Shown here one piece after another: positions 45,135-56,900 of a DNA stretch of 64,000 bases. The notes beneath the pieces were generated by a model. The model saw only the letters and a program-made list of their open reading frames with translations. It did no database searches and was not told where the DNA came from. The translations under genes were made by a program, and so were the position numbers. Each line of letters begins with the position of its first letter. The stretch's first letter is position 1. This DNA comes from Gyrodactylus bullatarudis. Its lineage: Eukaryota > Platyhelminthes > Monogenea > Gyrodactylidea > Gyrodactylidae. The stretch is taken from the NCBI GenBank assembly GCA_012064415.1, contig SSNU01000312.1:1-64000 (forward strand), in the 5' to 3' direction.

Positions 45135-46744
45135 AAATTGAAATTTTGATTATGATATTTCAATTATTAAACAAAAAACATTCAAAGAAATTTTTTTTGT
45201 TAAACTTATATCGATATAGACATATTGAAAAATTATAAATGAAATCAGAATGTACAAGAATAAAAGATAATATGATTGATCTGCTCAATTATGAAGCGTT
45301 TAATAAAGAGCTCTTGAATTGGTAGATAACAGAATAATGATTTCAAAATGGGATCCAAAAATGTCGTAGCCTATTTCGTTCTACAACAATTTCTCTGTTA
45401 AAATGAAACATTTTGCAAATTCAATGCTTAGGTGTTTAAAGAAAATATTGACTTTTCCCTTTTAAAGATTATGCATCTACTTTCCCGTCAAAATTTCAAG
45501 TCTTAAAAATTAGAACAACTGCTAAACGAATGCTCTTCTGACAAGCACATGATAATGTCTTGACATATACAAAAGTTAAAAAGGGATTCATTCAGTCACT
45601 TTGGGAACTACGTTTTATTGTGCCAATCTCCCACTGCCAAATTACACTAACACATGATAGCACTTGTCCATGATTTCTTATGAAAAACATACAAGACAAT
45701 TTCAATTACACATCCATACCCAAAAATAATGTTCATAATTAACTTGGTTATTGAATTCAATTTAAATATTACTATATTGGCTTATAATTTTATTTTCTAA
45801 TAATCTTTTTAGATGAGTTACTGTAGTGCTTTCTCTCCACTGGAGTTTTAGAATACAGTCATTAACATAGATAACGCCTCGAGATAACTCTACCGCAAAA
45901 ATTCAACCTTTTTTATACCTTTCTTGAGTTTTCTGCCTGACCAATAAAATTAGAGTATTATATAGACCAATGAAATTTGAGGATAATATTTTTTCTCTAC
46001 TCTGTACTCGGCTGTATTTTGTTTTCTCAACTAACTTTTTGATAGATCAAGATAAAATACAATATTAAAATAAATTAATACTATTTATTCATTAAAGTTA
46101 AAAATATCATTAACAATATTACGTTTATACTTTCTGAAAATCTCAGTATTTTCTAATTCAGAGAGTGCTCCTTTTTTATTTTCATATTTTAAAAAGTTAA
46201 TGAAAAGTTCTAAAGACTGAGATATATCGTGGTTAATATTCAATGACAACTTGACCATGAATGTTGTTTCATATGAATCAGAGTCGAAATTTTATTCACA
46301 TTCTTGATTTAGTTTAGTTTATGAGTTTGATCAGGATTAAAGTCTCTTTCATTTAAACTCTGTTTGTAGATCCCAATCATGACAGGAAGATATGTTTTGG
46401 TGTAACAGGGGTCTTCATTCATTACTAACATTTATTTTTCTAAAGGGGGTCTCAACATGGTCATGTTATTCATAATAGCCGAATATTGAAATCTCTCACA
46501 TATTATGTGAAACAAAATGAACAATGATTTTGTTTGAAAGGGGTCCTCTCACAAGCATATCTATAGCTTATTTTCTTTCCAAAACTTGGTCCTGGGATAA
46601 TTTAACTCATACACACGCACGCTAGATATCAATTGAAATTTCTATTCTCCTACCCAGTTCATACACAGAAATGTGTTAGTCTCTCCATCAGATTTCTGAC
46701 CAATAGAAAATTTTTATTGATTTGAATGTTGGAGGGTGATCTAA
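45135..46744. other. Intergenic, no gene seen
   Basis: AT-rich with no supportable coding region. Nothing beyond scattered short similarities to the dispersed repeats. Confidence 0.4.
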
Positions 46745-47221
46745 AAAGTTTTTTCAAGATCAGGATTAGACATGAAAATCAATTTAGCTGAATCTTATCT
46801 GATTCATAGCCTTATTATCGTTTGGGAGTTGAAATTCGACTTTTTGATCATTTTCACTACTTGAAAATCAATGAAATTTCAATTATTCAAAATCTCTCTA
46901 AAATGGGGTAACTGTCAGTAATTTGACTGTGTTAGTCAGCTTTATTGTCTAATATTGATCCTGAAAAACCTCTTTTGATCAACCTCTCACTTTCAAAATA
47001 ATAAAAATTTTCAGTTCAAAGTTCCAAAAAATGGGATTTTGGCGACAAATGGGAATTTGAAAAAATGGCCATATTTTTCATAAAAATAATTTTTGTTCAG
47101 AATTTTTCTCTTCAGCTGGTAAAAGTGGACAACATGAGTAGGATTCCAAAAAACCTTTAAAAAAATCGAATTCTTGATGAAAACATCATAGATTCCCAAC
47201 TTCATATCAACCAACTTTATA
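46745..47221. mobile_element. Family B MITE-like element (best example)
   Basis: Ordered landmarks: TTTTTCAAGATCAGGATTAG, GATCCTGAAAAACCTCTTTT, AAAAATGGGATTTTGGCGAC, then the right end 'catagattcccaacttcata' with 'tcaaccaacttta'. The same order occurs at 42300-42745 and, in part, at 13800-14268 and 57835-58285. It has no coding capacity. Confidence 0.55.
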
Positions 47222-47378
47222 TACCAAAATAAAATACTCAAATAAAAAAAAATCTTCTGTTATTTTAATATTGCCCCATTAAATTTCGCTTCAAAATAGC
47301 TTTTTATGCTTCAAGAATGATGGAGCTATAAATTTTCGAAAAATTGTACCGTAACAACTTATCCACTAACTTTATTAC

Positions 47379-47467
47379 TTAACCCCTTCGAACCCGTTAA
47401 AATGCAGCGATCGCCTAAAACTGTTGATTTAGAGGTCGTATACGACCTCTGTGATCGAAGGGGCTAA
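47379..47467. mobile_element. Tiny hairpin element with TTAA-type flank
   Basis: TTAA is followed by CCCCTTCGA (47383-47391). The inverted end TCGAAGGGG is at 47455-47463, followed by CTAA, a one-base variant of TTAA. At its centre is the perfect 18-bp palindrome GAGGTCGTATACGACCTC (47432-47449). The design parallels the larger TTAA element at 23029 (CCC ends plus a GGTC/GACC palindrome), so it may be a miniature relative. Confidence 0.55.
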
Positions 47468-48620
47468 TTTATCATCTTCAATGAAGATTCTTCATATCAA
47501 TTAGCTTCAATTTGTAATCAAGTTTGAAAAAAAGGTCGTGATTAAACTAAAATTCTTTCATCAAAGTAGAAATTTTATTTCTCGATGACCCCCACGAGTA
47601 ACAGAGTAGACATACAGATTTCCCTCGTTATTCATTTTTCATAAATAATAATTGGCTACGCTATGACATTTCTGAACGCCTCTATGATCAAGGAAAGAAG
47701 ATTCTTGTCTGATTCTAATTCTTGTCTGGAATTACACTGAATCTATTCAAGGTGGATCAACCAAGTAAATCTCTATTTTTGAACAAATGATAACCTAAAC
47801 AGCTCCAAGATATTTATTTATAAAGAAGGATCTGACTATAAATTCCAAACCTCCCAAAAATCCGAGAAATAATCAAGTTCACTTGTAAGTAGTCAGAAAT
47901 TTTGGTCCATAATTGAATTCCTGAATTCTATTCCTAATGGCCAATTTTAATCAGAGTATAATTCAGTTCATTGATAAAAAGGATGAAAAATAGAACACTG
48001 CTTTGTGACACAGTTTATTACGATTGTATTTCTTCTCTATATGCGATTCTATTTTTATAAATCGTAGATAATGATGTCATAGTATCCTGGAATTTGATAG
48101 TGTAAACAAGGAGTTATTTTTTTCACAATAACGCCATCTTTGAATAAAAATGAAATGTTTTTTCATATACAAAAGTGATTGTGTCATATTTCACTAAAGG
48201 TCTTTCACTGATATAAAGACGGGAATTTATTGTACTTTTACAAATCAGTCAGAAAAAAATCTATCTTTTGAATTCAATGATAAAATAAAACTTATTACTA
48301 AAAAATTGAATCTAACCAGAATTAATCAAATACGTGTTTTAACATTAGTATGTAGCCAGGCTTAAAAGTAGACTGATTTAAATCCAATTTTGAAATATAG
48401 GATTTGTAAAAGGGATTTTAACGTCTCATAATAATGAAAAAAGAACTGTCTCATTTTTCGTCTATGAAACATTCAGTAGAAGCAAATTTTCATTGAGAAT
48501 TCTCGAATTGATTGGATAGTGTGATTATAAAGCTAAGCTTTTTATCATTCATCCACGCTACTTTAATACAAATTTTTTAAATAAATAAGTAGCAATAGTG
48601 GAGAGAAAAGTGAAAAAAGC
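47468..48620. other. Intergenic, no gene seen
   Basis: AT-rich with no supportable open frame, RNA or clear repeat boundary. Confidence 0.4.
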
Positions 48621-49154
48621 TCACATAGGCCAAGGTAGTTGAAGATTATACGAATAGTATTTTTGAACACATAAGTTTAGATTTATGAAGAATTTCTCCT
48701 TCACCCAAATGTCTGTACTGTCATCCCCTGCATTTTTGTATAAGATTGAAAAGTTTGAAATTAAAGCTTCATGTCCGTCTTGTCTTAGATGCCTGGTCAC
48801 CGCTGTGTCTTTCTTAAGATAATCGTTCCCTCTAGTTGACAACTTCCTAATTGTACGACCTATATATGTAGCTCCACAGTCACATTGGAATTTATAAATC
48901 AATAGAGTTTTCTCTTCAGGTTTTAATAAATCTTTATGAATTAGGTTAAACAATCTCTGAGTTTTAAATACAATTTTCAATTGTATATTATTGTAATGTT
49001 GATTAATGAGATCAGTTAACTTACTTCTTAAATCGTTACTAAAACCATCTTCTTTGAAATTAAGTTTCATGAAAATCGTGGTTTTCTCAACTTCATCTGT
49101 GTTTTCAACGACATCTCTATCGACTGGTAAGTTGATAAATTTGTCTTTCATCAT
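48621..49154 (-). mobile_element. GIY-YIG endonuclease end of a Penelope-like element, open copy
   Basis: Open minus-strand frame of 177 codons. The C-terminal half reads LLIYKFQCDCGATYIGRTIR: a C-x-C-G-A-x-YIG-x-T-x-R signature of the GIY-YIG nuclease domain as it appears at the end of Penelope-like reverse transcriptase polyproteins. It is followed by RHLRQDGHEA and WVKEKFFINLN, and the frame ends LQLPWPM. The preceding segment (DGFSNDLRSKLTDLINQHYN) links it to the copy at 12022-12611. The reverse transcriptase part is missing, so this is a 5'-truncated copy. Its frame is undisturbed, which argues for a fairly recent insertion. Confidence 0.78.
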
Positions 49155-50931
49155 TTTTAAAGTTTTTTTTTATTTTTTGATCCTGATAATCAACTTTTGA
49201 TCACTCTCTCACTTTGAAATCAGCAAAAATTTTCTTCTTTAGGTGAAAGTGGGTCTCTTGTTCTAGATTCCAAAATATCGTGATGAAAAAATTGATTTAG
49301 ATTTTCAACTCTATATCAATTACTATAGCTTTAAATAGATATTTTCATACATCATTGAGCAATACAGACATCAAGAAATTGAGGCATAACAATTCCTATC
49401 AAGATTTATGATAAATCATTTATCCCTGTCTTGGAAATATATGCTATTATTATACCATCGTCTTTATCAAAGTATTGTTTTCATATTCCAATAGTCTTGA
49501 AAGATAGAGAGAGAGTAGGAATTGTCTGAAATTATAAAAATACATTCTCTAATAATTATTATAATCTAATTTACTAATTTTATAGGATAAAAATAGATGT
49601 AATTGAATAGAAAGCTGGTTAATATGAAGATGGGAGTATGAATGATTTTTTCAGAATTCTCAATTTTATCATCAAAAGACTGAAATTTTATCGGTATCTT
49701 TTGGAATCATGAGGCCAAAATTCACAATAGGAAGAAAAAAAGATTTTCAACGGGATCCTCAATTTCTATATAACGACAATCTTGATTTTTGATCCTATTC
49801 TCGGATACAAAGGGGTAAGTAAGAAATTCTCATGATGTGGGATTTCCAGAAAAGAGGGGTCTCTAGTAATTCTCTTGTTGGAGGACCTCATGTTATTGTC
49901 GTCATTCAATGGAAATTTTGAATGAAAAATAAATCCAAACCTCTTACAAAAATGGCCTCTTGTTATATGAGCCTTCAAATAACCTAAATGAAAAAAATAT
50001 TTTATTCTGATTGTTGAGAAATCTGCATCGAATGGAGTTAATCTTATGATGATTGAATAAGAATAACTTTGGAGAAGCAAATAAAATAAAAATTGGCCCA
50101 AAGATACAAAATTTCAGCTCCAAATGGCAAAAAATAACTTATCGCCGATCAAGATGTCATTTATTCGATTAAAAGATGTTAAAATGTTTTATCTATTGAA
50201 TAGGATATTCATGAAACTGTCTAAAAGTTTTGAGAAACAGTTTATCCAAAGATAAGATCAATGTTTAATTTCATAAATTGTCTATTCCCTAGAAAAATAG
50301 AGGAAATAAACAATAAAGTTGAAATATACAATAAAATTAAATTCTATCAGCTTTTTCTGTTCTTGAAATGACTTTTATTTGCATTCCTAATAGTATTAGG
50401 CTGATACCAAATGTTTATTGCTTTTATTCCAAAAGCCAAAGAAGTGATAAAAATTTTAATTTCATTGATGTTACCTAGAATCATAAAGTTGCAAGTCTTT
50501 GAGATTATGTATCAAGTATACTAATCTGTATCAATTTCTTTGTTTGTTAAGTTCATTGAACTTTATTCAAGTACATCATAAATATAAAAGTCGAAAATCT
50601 TTGTAATTACTTGCAAGTATATCGACCATTAATTAGTTTATTTATTTATTTAAAATCTTATCAAAAGTTCCATGTTAGAATCCGAATATTGGATAATACT
50701 AAGAAAGATTCAAGATTCTTTTTATAGATAAAATTTATTTTTAAATACATTACATCATTTTGATAGAATATTATAGTAATATCAACTATTTACATTTTAT
50801 ATTATGTTCAAATACAACCTTCAGCAATAAATAAACATGCAGAATTCAGCCAAGTAGGATAAAATGTGTCAACTACGGTTTAATAATGTATCACAGATTT
50901 CAAATGAAAGGGACCCTCTTCTCATTTCACT
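49155..50931. other. 3' flank of the ASAP-like gene with partial family B repeats
   Basis: 49180-49330 resembles the right part of family B (GTGGGTCTCTTGTTCTAGAT, then 'aactctatatcaattactat'). 49612-49680 looks like a left end of the same family ('ggttaatatgaagatgggag'). No gene is supportable. The 3'UTR of the ASAP-like gene lies at the right end. Confidence 0.4.
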
Positions 50932-53900
50932 TCATTGTATGTATGGCTTCACATAGGGAACAGGGAAGAGACCAGTTCTCTTTTCATCTTTTTCAATCAC
51001 TCCAAGCTGGAAGAAAAATTCAAAATAAAAATTAAGAATTTGATATGAATTTTGAATGTACGCCAAGTATATCCTTTTAAAGGATAATTTGCTTTGTATT
51101 ATCAATCTGTTTTTACCCATGAGACAGATATTATCGTTCGCAAAACTTGATGAAGTCCCAACCCCATAGGTCTACTCTTTATACAGAAAATTATATTTAT
51201 ATCCCTATCAAGAAGATAATTTTAGCTTATCCCGAGCTCAAGTTGATCAGAAATCCGAAAATTATTTTCTGTAAACTCAGTATATGCGAGTTCACAGAAA
51301 CTACAAAATCACCATAGACTTAAAGAAAATTTTTAAACTGAAATTTTTGCCCGATTCTCGCAGCTCTACTGATTACTGATGAAAATATTTTGAAAAAGGT
51401 CTAATCTTCATTGAAATTCCTATCAACTTGGCAGTAATAGAGGAGGGAAGCGAACTTTTGCTAATGAGAGGACTAAATTCATGGGTAAAAATACGCTCAG
51501 TGAATGTCGAAAAGGATATTTGTCAGATTTTCTTTGATCCATTTTCAAGAGAATAAAGATTTAAGAACTGGATTTACACTGATTTTAAAACCCTTATAAG
51601 TTGAGAAATTGATGTCATTCATAAGTCTGGCTTACAAAATGATACTGAGAAAATGTTTCAAGGATTATTTAAAAAATTAGTTTGTAATTTATATTTATAT
51701 TTCTACTTTACAGTAGAGATATGAATTTCTTTAAACAATTATTACTCAATTTCATTGTAATACAGAAAAAAGGAACAAAATTAAGGCTTGTTAGAGGGAA
51801 CAAAAATTTTCCTTTTTTACTCACCCACCATTCTTCTTCAGGACGATCTATCACCCTAATAATTTCTCCGACTTCAAATGTTAACTCATCATGATGTTCA
51901 GCTTCGCAGGAATATAATGCTTGTACTGTTGTAGACATTAATAATTCATTCCTTGAGTATTTATCCTTTTGTTTATCTGGTACAGTTGCATCTAGGGATA
52001 AACTTTCCATCATAATGGTAAAATTATTATCTTGATTGACACAAGCAAGATAACTCTCTGTGGAATTATCATAGCCAACATCAATCAGGGGAATATCATT
52101 ATCACGTATGCAGTCAAGAAAGTCAACTGATTTATTTCTCTTTTTGAGATAATTTAATTCGGTCTTGGATTCCTTGCGTGATTCCCGGACTTGTGGTTCA
52201 TCCTTGTTGGACTTGAGGGGAGATTTCATTGTTGAATAGTGATTGATAGGACCATCAACATGATCGAGGACGTCAAGAATAACTTCAATGTGCTTATCTG
52301 GAGTGTAATGCTTACTATTTATTGTTTGATACGTCTTGCCTAAAAGAATAAAAAATAAAACAACGAATCTAACTAATCATAACACGGTCTTGCAAAATAA
52401 ACACCTTTTTCCTGACTGTACCATATAAAATTGAATTACAATAAGATTCTGAAAAATTGAAAAAAGCAATTCCTGAGAAACTATTGTAACTTGTGTCATT
52501 TTTTTGCTCAAAAAATTTTAATGGAAATAATCTGTGGAAAATTCTCTACAACTCATCTCCTCTGGTTAAGAATTTATTCTTGATCTCTCGAATTTCAATT
52601 TTTTGTTAGGTTTGACAGAGAAGAATTTCCTTACATTGACATGCGTGAAAATAGCTGAAATTTAAAAATCTGCTATGGAGATTCAGGAAAATATCTTGAT
52701 ACTAATTTTGTGATTCTTATGAAAATCATGAATTCCAATTTTCATATCAAGCAACTGTAGATGAATGTGTACGTTACGACCCATTTCAAAATCATAATCG
52801 TACCTTTTTTTCATGTTACATTCAAGATATTTCGATTCTAAACACTTATAAATCAAAAAGAATAAATAATAAAAGCAAATTATTTCACTAAGCAATAGCA
52901 GGTGTCCAGAGAGTAGAGAACATGAATAGATTATTATATACAGTGTCTTTTTAATAATAAAAATATTGATTACTGATAAAATAATTTTCAATGGACTCAC
53001 TAGAATCATAATATCTTGCAGTAGCACTGGTGGCATTATCAACATTGGCAAAGGAATAATGATTCTCTTTCATTTGACCAACACCTGTCTCCGATTGATT
53101 CTTGGAGTCGAAATTAAACGAATCCTTTGTCTCATTGGAAGTAAACTGGGTCATTAACTTTCTCAAGTCTTCGTCTAGACTATCCTTAATTTGTCTTTCA
53201 CTGAAAGAGTCAAAGAAATATTCAAATGAATAATCAATACAGGCGTAAAAGTCAAAAGAATAAGTGTATGGATGGAAAAAGTTTCTTACGTTTCATATGA
53301 GATATCATCCTTGGTAAGTTCCTTGTTTACTTTCCTCTTGTTGGGTAGGGTGGAGAAACTATTCCTCATTGATATGGATCGTGAGGCTTTATTCTTCTTA
53401 ACACCATTCATGAAGGAATGATTTTGTGAGAAGGGATTAAAAGACGCAATTTTCCTGCCGAGAGTTGAATATTCCTTTTTACTAATCAGATTATTCGATT
53501 GGTTATGATCATTTGTTGACTTTGGAGTGGAAAAGTTGTTGACAGATGTTTGATTTCTTTTCGGAGTAAATGTTGAATAGTTATCTGATAGATTATTTGA
53601 ATAATTGGAATTGACTTGGGTACACGGTGGTCTTGGAGCAGGTCCCTTGGCCTTCCTTGGTAATGTTACAGACGCCAAAGCAAGAGTACTAGCAGGAATA
53701 GATTGATACTGGGTTCTAGCAGAATAATGAGGCCACAACTTGAGGTCTCCATGACTGAATTCGTACTCTTCACTACTAGGGGGCTCTGGGCTTTTATCCT
53801 AATGTTAGTTAAAAAGGTTTTATAAATTACCCAAATTTTTAGCGATTGTGCAAAGAAATTGTGTTAATCTGTGATAACTTGGATATTAAGCAAAGGTCTT

Positions 53901-56900
53901 TTCTACAATTTGTGCAAGAGATAAATCAAGAAAGGAACTAGAGATTTTTACCTCAAATTCACAAGTATAGTAAAAACAAATACTTGCTTTGACAAATAAG
54001 CAGAATGTAACGGTGAACTTCTTCTATCATGAATTATTTCTGTTAAGTGGATCCCAAGGATGAAAAATAAGATTGTGAATCAAAGGATGTAAAGGGATGT
54101 TAATTGTGGATTAGATTTTTTTTCTCATGAAATAGCTGATCAGAAAATGTTGACATGGAATCAATGAGAGATGAAAATTTTTGTATAATGAGAGATGGAG
54201 AGAAAACAGATATATTTTCGGAAAGAAGTAAATTATTATCACAGTGTAAATGTTCAATTCATATGGTGGGAAGTAATCTTTGGTTGGAAAATAATAGGAC
54301 TCATCTGCATTTTACAACTAGATGAAATATATCCACATTTCAAGTTATTCATTTAAATTAAAGTATATGTGCTTTATTTTATAGATGATTCCAAATGTTT
54401 TTGTCACCTCAACGAATCTTGGAATGAATAAAATTTCGAATTTCTATTCTATACACGTTTCAAAAATTTTGCAAAGCCACATCCAATAACGCCTCATGTT
54501 CAGAGAAATTTTGGACTAGCGAGTAGCATAAGAAACCCTTTTTGTTTTATTGGATAGTATTATAAAGCAGAGATTTTTAAAATAAAACCTTACTGTTGAT
54601 TTTTTCAATTTAAATTAGCTGTTCAATAAAAATGTTCATAATTATGTTGATATCAAATATTTTTAATCTTAAACGTTAATTTTTGACAAAATATCTGGTT
54701 AAGAATTTCATTAAAGTTGTCTTTTACAAGGAAAGAAAAATTGAAAAACTTGTGTCCATGAGAATATGACGTGTAGTCAAGTTTTTGCAGTGAGTGAATG
54801 GAGTGATAATTTGGTGTAATTATTACAATAATCACTAGGGTAGGGTGAAATTTTAAACTTCATATTAATACCAACTTTTCTGATAGAACTTTCAATTCTA
54901 AGCTTTATTTTGTATTGTTCTTTTAAAAATCCAGAATTTTTTCAAATCGCCGTTCAATTTTCAATGGATTTTTACTACGCAATCACTAAAATCTTGGAAT
55001 ACCTTGGCCATTTACTGAGTTTCTTAAGTTTTATCTTATAGAAATCTTATCACCGAGAGGACCTTCATGATGAATTTTGGTTTATCATGTCCATGGGCAA
55101 TGACAGAATGGAGGATGACATAAAAATATGCGAAACATGATCTGAGTACTAAACTTTATCAAGTACAATGTAAAGGAGAAGAGAAAAATATTTATTGAAA
55201 ATATTTATAAAAAACCAAAGTTTATAAAGATAAATGAATGGGAGAGTCATCAGAGAACTCATAAAAGTTTTCAAAGTAAAAGTTTACCTTTTCGTATTCC
55301 ATCTGGTGTGAGAATATTTGATCTGATTTCTGAGTTTTTTCAGTACCCCAATCCAAATACGGAAATTTGAGTAAGAAATCATTGAAGGCTTTCCTGAAGG
55401 AGTTATCTGCCTCCCTTTCATACTCAACAAGATAATAATTCAGTTGTAGAATATCGGTAATGCTCTCAGGAGACCTTAGCTGATCCATAAACTCATCACG
55501 ATCTTCAATGACGTTAAAGTCAACTTTGAGTATGTTGTATTTGGGCGGATTTAGGGAACAGGACAGACTGAAGGGATTTTCATTGTTAGCGTTTTTCATG
55601 GTTAAAATCTAGAAAAAGATGAAATTCATCGACTATTCTTGCAGTTTGTTTCGATTTGAAAATCTCTATCATAACTAATTCTGAAAAAAGATAAAGAACC
55701 TTGAACCTAATAGCAAGGTGTGGTCCCTGGTTGTATGAAATCAAACTTGATGAAGATTGTCTTCTCACACACCTAGATGTTAGAAATTCAGTTGATTCCA
55801 CAAGAAAGCCAAATAATGGTGGCAGAGCCAGAATGCGAACCCGAGTCTTCAACACTTCTAACCTATTAATCAACACTCCCATAGTTTTGATATCTACTAC
55901 AGTGTTTCATATGGACATTGTAATTTTTACGTTATAATTATTCAGATACTTATTATTCAGAACTTATTATTGTATCAGAAAAATTTGATACTTAAAATGC
56001 ATGGATGAATCATGTCACATAAATATTCTATAATTAACCTTGAAATTCGAGCAACAGAAAACTTTTATGTAACCATTTTATCAGAGTACATGTTCCTTTT
56101 CAACAATCATCTTCTAGTGTAACACGAGAAGAATTACACTGGGGAATTTTGAATGGATAAACTAATGGATAATCTCTAATTGCATTGGATTAGTGAGGAA
56201 TCAATAGAAACGATCAAAGGATTCATACGATGAAAAAGTACACACGCTTACCTTGGAGGAAATCGAGGAGTAACTTAGAATAATTTTGACACCAAATAAA
56301 TAATTCTTTTTGATTGCATAGTGTAGTATAGAATCTCCATCTGAATTGGATCTTGTTGTTTGTTCGCTGTGGGAAGGGAAAAGTTTACGTGATTACTTTT
56401 ATAGGAAAATGTCAATGTATATCTACAATACACGGTCATTAAGATTTGATAAATTTTGAGTCTGTGAGCGATAAATTCAAAAGGAAACAATTTCTTAGTT
56501 CCAGGTTTATTTTACTATATTAGATTTTTCATAAATTCAATTTCATTTAAAAAATCTTGTATTGTAAAATGGTTCACTATTTTTCGATTTAATTCTCAAT
56601 TTTTAACTTGGGACAAAGAATAACCAAGCTACGAAGAAACTTTTTTGAAGAAAACCTAAAATAACTGGAAAACTATGTTAGATAACAATTTACTGAATCT
56701 TAATTATTTTCTATGACTGTGATAGTTATTAAAAAATTTTGTCTAAAAATTAAGCCTCAATCTAACCAATATCTCGGTTGTTTCAGACAAATTTATAGAA
56801 AAAAATCTTTATCCAAAAGCAATAGAATTAGCCTTTTTCTGATTGAATTCTCTTCAATTTGAATTTCTATTAAAGATTTTATAGTCTATAGTAAAGAATA

